The position numbers and the translations under genes are program-made. 64,000 nucleotides of DNA from Rhyzopertha dominica (lineage: Eukaryota; Arthropoda; Insecta; Coleoptera; Bostrichidae), in contig QCXZ01000064.1 in assembly GCA_025024175.1 (NCBI GenBank), positions 41,561,325 through 41,625,324 of the forward strand, read 5' to 3'. Each line of letters begins with the position of its first letter. Within the stretch, counting starts at the first letter, position 1. This document shows, one piece after another, positions 29,101-41,100 of this stretch. Below the pieces are notes generated by a model that worked only from the letters and a program-made list of their open reading frames with translations, was not told the DNA's origin and did not search any database.

Positions 29101-32100
29101 GACAGCAGCTATCTCACCTTGGAAGCTACCAAGCTGCATGGTAAGCTTGTTTATGTAGGCCTGTTGTCCCTCTTTCTCTGCGATGCTCTGTTCATTCAGC
29201 GCATGTAGATCCATGCTCAGTTGGCTATTTTGGTTGGTCAGTTCTTGTATGTCAGTCCTTAGCTGGGCTATAATCGCTTCTCCCTCTTGCACCTATGAAG
29301 ATGCTTCTGTTAGTGTTGCAAACATGTTACTTTTACATTAAGTGCACCTAAATGAGTGTTTTTTCAATGGGACATTAAACACCAAATTCATACATGAAAT
29401 ACAAACATTTTTTGTACAATACATGGTGTGGTAAGTCGCTATAGTGATGTTCCATGTATATAGTTAAGTGTATACAAGAAATTACACAATAGTGGTACAT
29501 AAAATCCTGGAAGACGGAAACTAGCCTCGAAGCTCAGGAGTAGCTTGGAAAAAACCGTTTAAGAACTACGAACAACGTAAACCTCAATGGAAAATGCCGA
29601 CAGAATATCAGCACTCCTAAACGACCTCCAAAAAGAAGAACAATGCAGCCGAGCCAAACCTACATCAAACACATCAAATACTAGGGACACATCTAAAGGA
29701 AAGAGGCAAACCACATGGAATACTTGGGAGCCAAGTGGAGACCAACGAAAAAGAGGAAGACCGTGTTTTATACGAAAAACAACTATAGAGAGGATAATTC
29801 AGAAACCAGGGAAAAAATGAAAAATAATGGCTAGAACAGAAATCACAAGGTACAAGAAATTAATCAAGCAACTCTGAAATGGACCAATAATGTCAACAGC
29901 ACCAAGAAAACATTCAAAGAAAATTAATGTTACCTATATAACCTTCCCATTCAGTCCTTATATTACCTTAACATGCGCTAGGCAGTCGCACTACTAGCAA
30001 TCAGCATGTACCCCTCCAACCCAGCGTAGACGGCCGGCCTGGCGGTATATCCGGGAGTGGCAGAAATGCTGACCGTACGCTGGTTTAATCAATCAATCAA
30101 ATCAATACATGGTGTGGTAAGTAGGTGACAGCTTTTGTGGATTCACTGCGCCTATGTCACCTTGGTCGCAAAATGCAAAACTGATGTTTGTGTTCGGCGA
30201 ACATTACTATTAACTGTTGAGTTTCTGTGCGGCTTGCAGTCGGAATTATGTTAGCAGATAGTGCCTTAGTCATCATTTGTGTGATACCAAAGTGTGCAGT
30301 AGAGTAGTGCATCAGTTATAGAAGTATAACAAAAGGATTTGTTTTACACCACAATATAACACAAACTTATGGACTGCTCTCCAAGAACTTGACGCAGCCT
30401 CAGAATGCAATTCCGGCCAAATTTCTTCCAACAGATTGTGATTTTATGAAAATATGAATTTATAAACAGGCACATACAAAAATCTTAGCTATTGGTACAA
30501 ACAAAAAGTTTACAACAGCTATTATTTAAATAATATTCTTTATAATTGCATTCAATCTTTTTATTGAACTTGCTACAACTTAATAATATCGAAATTAGTT
30601 TTTTTTCCAAAATTCTACACCCCTTATCAATAATTTAAATAAAGCAGATATAATCTTTATACTTATTTGTTCAACAAGAAAAGCTATTAATAGTTTTAGT
30701 TTGTCCAGTAAAAATTAGATACAAGGTTGAGGAATAGCAATTTTCATACTGAAGGTATAGAAGTTTCTGGCCAGTTCATATTTCAGGTAATCCATTATTT
30801 GTTAAACATTAAAAAGAGTGAATAAAATAGAAGAAATTCCAAGCTTAATTGCAATATGGATTGGTAATGAAATGTTTAAGATTATACTGGCCACTGTTTT
30901 AGAAGAAGGTCTGCCACTCATGGGGCGAAGACAGAGGTTGAACTGATTGCAGTAAAATATCATGGAGGTTATATAGAGGACAAATTGAACAATTTACAAT
31001 AAATTTTAGAATCTCAATCTTCCTCTAAAGGAATATTTTCGAATTCTATTTCTGACCAGCAACATATAACATTGTCTAGAGGGAGTTTAGTACAGGGCAT
31101 AATTGCTCTATTTTTACTGTTAATTGCTATTTTTTAAGTAATATTAGTTTTTCTCGTTTTTCTTAATGTTATTTTTCACACGTATCCAACATCTACAAAA
31201 CAAGCCGAAGGAGAAGTTGTAGTTTGTTTGATGATCCCTCTGAATTTTTTAGTGATACCAACATTGGATATAGATAATGACTCTATTACGAAACGCAATT
31301 GCATTTCAGAATGGCTCCATTAAGGATGCAAAATAGAAAAATACAATTTTGTTTCATTCGCCATAAATAAAGTCTCTTGAGTGATTTGGACACTTAAAGC
31401 CTTCGAAAGGAAGAAGTCAGGATGCTCAACTGTAGCGTAATGATGACATAAAGATAGTAGGCTGTAAGGAATAGTAGGTTACAAAAGGGAATGATAGATG
31501 GCATTAGGAGGTTAGGTGAATAGGAGGGAAATTGGGGTATTCGACGACTNAGGGAGGAAGTCAGTGNCGAGGACGCTGGCTGGATGGGTGTGTTTGGTTA
31601 GGTATACGTACATGTCCTCGTCAGTGATCTAAGTAGAGCGCTAAATTTAAGATTAGTTTAGATAGGGTGGCCATCCCAGATACTCAGTTCAAGATTATAC
31701 TTTATTATTTAAGTTCAGTGCAAAGTTTCTCTTGTGTTNTCTATCCTTTTGGAGCATTCAGTTTTGTCATTATTTGGAATCTGTTTGTCAAGGTCAGTTG
31801 TGTTATTTGGTTATTTGAATAAAAAGGACTTGCATTCTCTTACTGTGTATGAATCTAAACGACAATTACCAAGTATTTGTTACAAGGCCTACTTGAAAGT
31901 GAATCTTCTGTTTAAATATGCAAGGTATGTAAAACAATTTGCAATAAACTATGCACATTAATGAACCCCCAATGCCATTTTTTTTTGGACACAAGTAAGA
32001 TGTTCATATGGAGAACATGTTCCATATGAATATGAATATCAATTGTATGGATTACCTAATAAAATTAAAAGCTTCTAGTTTAGTAAAATTTTTTAAGTAT

Positions 32101-35100
32101 GACCACGAGAATGTGATATTCAAAGACATACTGAATTGTTGGTAGCGGCAAACTTTAAACTGTATTATTAAGGGTATACAAAATTGGTCAGAATATTCCA
32201 CGCTATGTCGTAGTTTTCTAATATGGTTCAGAAAAAGTTTTATAACAATAATTATAAAATGTAACGTTTTAACAGGATGTTTGGCCTTTTTCTTTCTGTT
32301 AAATAATACTCTTCATATTAGAAACCAAGCTTTCGATGGATTTATTCTCACCTTCTTCAGGCTTGCTACAAGTTATTTTATAAAATGAACTTACAATATA
32401 CGTCAAATTGACAAGTGATAAATTTGTTTATTCTTAGATATGAATATAAACCAAACTACACAGTTTAGCAAATATCAGTTTTTTTTTTAAAAAGGTTATG
32501 ATAAACTTCATTTTATAAAACAACTTGTAATTACATTGTAACCATTTGCAGCAACCCTGAAGAAGGTGAGAATAAATCCACCGAAAACTAATATAATAAT
32601 TATAAAAATATCATCATTTCACGAATTACTCTTTTTTTGCTCCCTTGTCCCGCTTACCTTGAAAAAAATCCTTTTCTACAGTCTTTTCCCGCAATCGGGA
32701 GGCAGTTTGCACCATGCACGTAGCATGCACATGTAATTTATCTTTTCCTTTTAATTTGTTGGTTTCTTTGATGTTCATTTAAGATTAAAATTAGAAAGTA
32801 TCATATGTACCATCTTGTATACTACATACTGTATGATTTTTTCTTTTGTAAAATGGTTAACCATAAATAAAACTACTTACCAAATTTAAAACTTGTTAAT
32901 GATACATGAGAGGGTAACATATTGTTGCCTGATTCGTTTTTTGGCTTAAAAATTTTTTGTTTGAAAACAATTATTGTTACTCCCACCAAACATTATCAAT
33001 GTTCCTGTGGTTCAATTTACACTGCTATTATCAAATTTTGTTTAAAACACTTCAGGAAGAGTTTCTACATAACTGGGCATAATATTTGTTATTATCAAAA
33101 CAGGCAAATCCATAAAAAGATAATTAAATAAATTATTAAACAATCATTAAACTTACCTGTGCAAGTCTGCACTCCAACTGCTGTCTCTGGAGCAGCAGTG
33201 CAGCCTGTTCCTCCCGAAGCTTGTGGGAGTTGGCCATTTCACTGTTGAGTCTCTCCTCAAGCTGAGTGATCTTCTGGTTCTGCGCGTGGAATCTGGCATT
33301 CATCGACTGTACATCCATCTCTCGTTTCTGCAATGTCTCCTCAAGATTACACACAAGACTACGAATCTTCTGTTGCAGCTGGGTCTTCTCTGCAGTCTGC
33401 TCAGCTCGGATGTCCTTGAGTTTGGCTTGGGCACCAACCAAAGCTTCCTGGTGCTCTTGAAGCAATTTCTCCTTTTCAGCTAGCTGACGTTTCAGTTTTT
33501 GCACGGGGTCAGACTTGCCCTGCTCAAAACAGTTATTATTATGAGGCCACATTTGGTGAATACAGTAAACGCTGGCTTTATATGGGTTTACTATACACAG
33601 ACAAAGTAAAAGCCTATTTGAGATTAAAATACATTTGCATTCAGTTGTGCTTTGCTAGCTGCATTTCTAAGGCATCAATTTTTAATTTAGTACACCTATT
33701 TCTTTAGTAACAATTAAGTTATGCAACAGTGTGTCACCAGTATCAGAATTTGTGTACTCTCTAGCTGAGATGGGATTACATATACTTGTTAAGCAACTGA
33801 AGAAGGCCACACAGCAGTTGAAATGCCTTTGTCAAATATGGAAGAGGTATCAAAAGCAAGTGTTTTACTACTTAATGACTTCCAAAAAGCTCCACTATAC
33901 ATTAAAAATTGTAGTGTTTCTCAGATTATATATATATAATTATTTAAATTAAGAGATTTCAGGTTTGGATTTATTAGCAGTAATAGAAACCCGTTTTACA
34001 TACAGCTTTATATATTCAAAGATAGTACAAAAATATCAATTCTTTAAATATATGGATTTAATTTTCATAATCTCATGGAATAAATCACCATATAAAACAA
34101 GGATCTACTGTACCTCCAAAACAAAAAATTCAAAAATTATAAAATGAATATTATTTCTTTGAATAAATATGCTGTTTTATTGTTAATTACACAATGTAAA
34201 CCAGTACAAATAAAGAATATGATTTTTATTTAATTAAAACCGGGATTAAGAGTTATAAAAGACCATGCAAGCATTATTTAAAACTTTTATAATGCTGGAT
34301 TTTTTCTAAAAGTTACTCTGAAAAAATATTTGAAAAAGAAGATTTTTCATTTTTTATTAAAATCCTAGTCCTTTTAGCATTATCTATTGAAAAGCAATAT
34401 AAATTTTAGCTTAGTGCTTGTTTACTGTGCTTTCAATATCTTACTAAAATGCCAATATGTCTAGGGAATTTATAACTGTTTTTAAGCTGGCACAAATAAA
34501 ATGTGTCATTACTAATAGCTTGCTAGCATAGGAATATTTTACGTACAAAATGTGATATACAGGGTGTCCATTAGGAATGGTACATAGTGTAACCACATAT
34601 TTCATAGGTCAAAATATCCCTATTTAACAAAATTATTATAGTCCAAAAAACAAAATACCTGGTGTCAAAGTTTAATATTAATGTACTATGTTACTAAAAT
34701 TCCAATATGTCAAAAAGAGTGTATGGTAGACCTTTACAAGGATTACATTTTATATAACAAAAGGATCGCAAATTAGATATATCGTCCAGAAATATACAGG
34801 CACGGCCACCTAAAACTCCCCAGGCTTGTATTTTCTTTTTTTTTTTAGGTACAACCTCAAGTTATATGCCAAATTGTAGGTCTTTTTGAACTCTTTAAAA
34901 ATAGCATAGTGAGTATCTACATTTTTTTTTACAGATTGTGATATTTTGCAATTTTTGTAAATATTTTTTCACCTTACCCCATATAATAAATATTGCTTCA
35001 TAGTTGGATGCAGATTTCTGTCTTCTTCAATTTGTGTCGTTACCATGTATGCGTAATTTTTACTCCTTAGTGAAAAACAAGAAAAACTAATCTCCGCCAT

Positions 35101-38100
35101 GTTCTGTTATAGGGCTCTTCACATATTTTTAAGTGTTAGTTTAGTAGCTTATTATGGTACAAATTATGCCTATATATCCATCGCTGCAAACAAAACCACA
35201 AAATTTTGAATTACTTTTAAATAAACCAAGTACAAAGTTTGTTCTAATGAGAGAGAGGTTAGAAAACGACACCCTGAGATGAGGCTGGGTTGGTTTTCTA
35301 CATCGTGCACTAGCCTCGTCGCAGGGTTTCGTTTTCTAGCCTCTTTCTCTTTAGAACAAACTTTGTACTTGATTTATTTAAAAGTTACTTAAAATTTTGA
35401 GATTTTGTGTGCAGCGATGGGTATGTAGACACAATTTGTACCGTAATAAGCTCCTAAACTAAGGCTTAAAAATTCTGAACAACCCTATTTAAAGAACATG
35501 GCGGCGACTAGCTTTTCTTATTTTTCACTAAGAAGGAGTAAAAATTACGCATACATGTTAATGACACAAATTGAAGAAGACAGAAGTCGGCATTCCACTA
35601 TGAAGCAATATTTATTATACAGTGTAAGATTAAAAAATATATACAAAAATTATCTTTAAATACAAATATGATAATCTGCAAAAATTTTTTTGGACACCTA
35701 CTAAGCTATCTTTAAAGAGTTTAAAAAGACCTGCAATTTGACATATAACTTAAGGTTGTACCTAAAAAAGTAAAAAAATACGAGCCTGGGGAATTCTAGG
35801 TGGCAGACCCTCTATACAAACACAGGTAGCCAATAAAAAATTATGAAATTTCAAAGCCGTATGAATTAACATAAATAGATGACATTATGTGCAGGTTAGT
35901 TATTATAGTTTGGACTAATATAAGTTTCTGGCCCCGGTAGTAGATAGAGAGGTATACGCACAACCATATGGTAACTGTATGCAACTGCAGTGTGGGAGAG
36001 AGAGGTCTAGTAAGAGATGCAATATAGTGGTAAACGCTCGCGCCAGTGCATGGATAACCAAACATTCAGTGTGGTATTTGTGTGAAGTTTTTTTAAATAA
36101 TTAAAATGGGAATGTATTGTGTGGTACCGAACTGTAACAGTAATTCTTCTGATAGACCTTTTATATGCAAAAAAAAATTAAATCGTCGATATGCTCCACA
36201 TGTAGGGATCATCTTTATCAAACAAATGTTTCTGATACAGCTGGCCCTTCACCTACACCTACTGTTTTAAAATCCAGAGGACGGCTTAATCATCCAAATC
36301 CGATCATTTCACAGTTAAAAAAAAATAGAAATATTTTTACCAAACATATTTACAGTGTTGATGTTCTCGACAATGTAGTGGATGAATTGTTTTCAAAAAC
36401 ATACTTATTCTATTGATAAATCAAGTGCAAGAAAGAAGAAGGAATCTAAGTTACATTTTTTTTTAATTTTTAGATCTCGTATGTGTATTTTTAATAAACG
36501 TTGACAGCAGAAGCACCTCTTTTTATTTCCTAACACTCCTATTCGGTATACTTCTGAAGTTGGTGTGAAATAAGTATTACGTTCATAATATATAGAATAT
36601 GTAGTCGTATGTCTGTACTTAATTTTACTTCCACATCCAACGAATGAGAAGTGTTGTATCGCGAGAAAAATATTCAAAAATCTTTATTGCTCAATCGCTT
36701 TCAAATGCTCGAAAACGTCCGAATACAAAGTGTGAGCAAAAAAATTTCTTGTCTGTGTATAGACGCGATAACTTTCAAAAGATATAACATATGAACTTGA
36801 AATTTGGCATACATATAAATCTCAACTACCCAAAGCAACTTATTTTAAAATAAATTCTGGACCCTGACATGGTTCTTAAAATTTTACTATTATATAGAAA
36901 ATCAAATTTCTGATCAAAAAGTACTCTTGCAAATGTTTTCTTAAGTTAATAATTTTCGAGTTATTTAGAAAAAAAAACGATTTTACGAATTTATGAATAT
37001 TTGCTAATATCAGAATAGTTTGTCGCAGAAAAAATGTGTAGAGAGAAAACATGCTCTAAACCTCATTATTGATCATATAATATAAGAAATAAAAGCGTAA
37101 ATTTCATTTTGACAATTTGATGTGGGAGTATTGATTCAATTTGCAGCGGTTTTTCATTACCTGACGGAAATCTGTTTTAAAATTGTTGCACAAGTAACAA
37201 CAGAAGCTATTATTACGACACTTCTTTGAAAAATAAATGAACCATTGCCATTCGCTTAGGTCATTTTTGGAATCAAATTTATATTGTCAACACAGCGTGT
37301 GCTGCCAAGTAACCCTATGGAAAGCAGAGCGATTCCCACTACCTCTCTATCTACTACCATGGTTCTGGCCTACAATTCTATTTTTCTAAACAAACGAAAT
37401 TAATAAAGTTAAAGTTTTAAACTGATTAACAATTATTGTAATCTACTCCAAAATTAAGAATCCTTTCTTATTAACATAGGCCACAACAATGTCTGTAAGG
37501 ATGTATTAATAATACAGAAACATGAAATAAACTTATACAGCTCTACACTTTAAATCGTCCATTTTAACTTTTTAATGGTGTTCTAGGAAAACGCTCTTTT
37601 TATTCTCCATTAACATAAAGGTAAAAATGCACACTTTTCTATTAGTAATTAACCTATATACTACGTAAAACAATAAATTATTACTGCCTAATAAGGTAAA
37701 TATTTCACTGTCTGTTTTGTTTCCTCATTAATAAAGTTAAATTATACTTTTCACTATTTCCTCCAGCATCATTAGCAAATTCGAGATACTAGATCATATA
37801 CCATCACAATTTGGATTTTTGTAAAAACTGATCAATTATGCAATTTGCTGTAAATATTTATGGCTGAAAAAATACAAACTTAACATCAATGCCCTGGATG
37901 GTATTCGATGCAAACTCCTGCAGTAGGAGTAAAAGATGAGTTAATATTAATGTTCCTAAGAGTTTACATGTCACATATTTCGGTACTGGTTTGAAATGCT
38001 TGATTTTAAATATTTTTCAGATGCACTTTGAAAGGTGCCTACCAAAGTGTATTATCTCAAGTGCAGCAACTTGCAATACTTCGCCTGTGTCGGAGTCTGA

Positions 38101-41100
38101 GACCGATTCTTTTACATGTGCGAAGCAGATTGAGGGCGAAGGGGCACGGTATACAGGAAGACAGTGGGCCATACAGTATCTGGAGTGCATTAACTACAAT
38201 ACATTTGCGGACTGATTTTCACTATTAAAACACAAGTAATGGGAAGAAAGTTCAAAATTCAATATTTATATTTATTAATGATTTCTTACATCAGCATTTC
38301 TTTGGCATGCCCAGACAAGCTGGTTGTCAAAATGACCATCCCACATTCACTACTTTAATGCACCTATACTACATGCTTTTTACGTATGCCCTAATCAAAT
38401 CACCAAAACATGGGAACTGTACAGTCAGTTGTAATTCTCCGCCACACAGAAAGATTCCAATCGAAAACTTTAGATATATTCAACGCTACAATAAGTTCAT
38501 TAATAAAGGACCATCTTCTAAAATTAAAGCGAAAACTAGGCAACACAATAAAGAGTGATTAGGATGAGGTGGAATTTGATTTACCCATTTAGAATCTCTA
38601 CATAAGCAAGAAAAACACGATTTTTCAATCGTTGAAATAACTGATTGTGTTATATATTACTTGGCAGGGTTTGTTCCAAAAACAATACGAAAATCACTTA
38701 AATGCATAAAATGCTTGGAATTTTTCTCAAATACCTTATAAAACGTACCAGAAGCGAAGTTGAGCCCACTGACTTTCCTCCAGCGTGAGGGGTACGGTTA
38801 GAAAAAGAAATGGGCTAGGACCAGAAATCGGCGCACTTGAGATAATACACCTTGGTACCTACGTAAGTATAAAATCATAGTACCCCTTCTGCTTCTCTGT
38901 TGCTAAAGACACATTGCTATGAAAAACAAAAGCTTTTCAAACATATTTTACCATCAGGCATGATACACTGAAACTTTTGGAATGGACTTTTGACAATATC
39001 GACTCTGCCCACACAAAAATTCTAAATGTTGTTCTTACCTCACTCCAGTCATCCATAGCTGGTGCCTCGTGCTGCTTGTTCAGTAACAAATCGATAAGTA
39101 TCTGAACTTCAGATCGAGACAAATCAGCCTTACGCACCAAGTTAAGCAGAATCGGCAGATTGAGTCCATCTTTGTCCGCAGCTAAACACAACAAAAAAAA
39201 ACATGTTGACTTTCTTAGTAATCCTAGTAAGACAAATCAAACTCTTAAATTCTGCATATTTGACTGAATTTCACTAGTTAAACAAAAAATACAATGTAGA
39301 ACTGTATTATGAATTTCTACTCGGTTAAGATACATTATTTTCTTTAACATCTGCATACACAATGTAGCAAAATTTAAGAATAATGCAAAAAAATTCACAC
39401 AGTTTAGCAACAATCACACAGCTGTAACTCCAGGCCTCACCGTTCATAATATGTCAATGATCAATTTAGTCAATATGAGCTATCACGCTGAACTTTCTTA
39501 TAACATGACATGGAAAAAATAGTCTAAATGGGGATGAAAGCAGACTTCCAAAATCACAATTCTCTATAAGGATGTTAAAACAAATAATATATGCGATATC
39601 ATGTGGTAACACACTCTACTCATATGGTCACCATGCAAATTTCATGTTTATGTACTACAGGCTAGTGTTGGGGATACGTATCGATACTTCTACTTCTACT
39701 TTCACTTTTGATACCCGATATTTTGTATCGATACTCGGTGTTGCGATATTTCGCTTGATCGATAACAATCAGAGTGGTATCGAATCATTTATTTTCTACC
39801 AACCATATTCTCGTTATCTTCCATTAAAATTGCGGAAAAAAAAGTGGCAACGACTTTACTATAGTATAGCATTATATTTTTATACCTACTCTGCCAAACC
39901 ATATAGCATGATTACAGTTTTGATAAAAAGTATATCCTTAACGCAATAGGAACTCTTCTTATAGAACAACATTGAAATAATCTAAATTGTGCCCGATAAA
40001 TAATTTATTTGTGATTATAATTGGATTCTCATAAGAAATCGTAAACGTTAAGATGCCAGATTAAGTCTTAGAAATGGCTTACCTCTTATCAAGTATGTGC
40101 ATGTGCCCTTTTTTATAATCAGTAATACAGTTGCAACATAAAGAATTAAGTGAATTTTATTTGTATTGGTTGGATGTTCCATAAATTAATTCTCGTAATA
40201 AATCCCCAAAAATGCCGTCAATCCCTTTTTAGCAAATTTGGCTATTTTAGTTCAACCTTTTTCATCAAATGTGTTCTTTCTCACCAATGTTCAAATAAAC
40301 GCAAACTAACAATTCAGTTTAATAAAATTCACTTATTCAATTCGCTGCCCTTGCATGATGACAAATTATTGATATGTTTAACATGATGCACTAGTAACTG
40401 ACAAATAGAAAGGTTTTTACATGTCATGTAAATTATGTAAAACAAGAAGTGTTTTAATTCACTTTATATCAATTTGCTATTTCCTGGATCGATTATTATC
40501 CAATACTACGAATATTGATACTGAAAAAACGATACACTTATCGATATACAGTATTACGATACGTATCGATACCGAATATCGATACATTTTGATGTATTGC
40601 CCAACACTACTACAGGCAAGTAAAACAGCTCTTTTTAATGAACTGGCTCTTCAGCTCTGGTTTGCAATAGCCCAATCAATGATTCAGTTCAAGTGATCCA
40701 TTTCATTTAGCAAAAACATGGACACGATATGCAATGTGATCAAAATAGTGTAGTGTTTCATGTGGATCGTCAGGACAGGTGACACAGTTGTTACTTGAGC
40801 CAATGACATGTAGACAACGAGATGGTTTCATTAACATTATTGCTTTAGCTATTTTTAAAATATAAACTAAGTATTACTAACCATAATATTTTAGTATCCA
40901 TTTACTCAGGCACTGAGTATAATAGCAATCATAGTTGGTTAACAATGACATATATTATGTAACGTGACTGGTATTCATTTAGCTATATATGTAATCTGTT
41001 TTGCAGAATACCTGTGTAGATACTACTCACTCAATTCTATTATTAAAAAACCATAATTAAATTGAACGACCGATTTAGCTTGATAACTGTGATTAACCAG

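Noticed and set aside
33223..33483. Plus-strand ORFs over 33.2-33.5 kb
   Set aside because: Antisense of coiled-coil exon 6.
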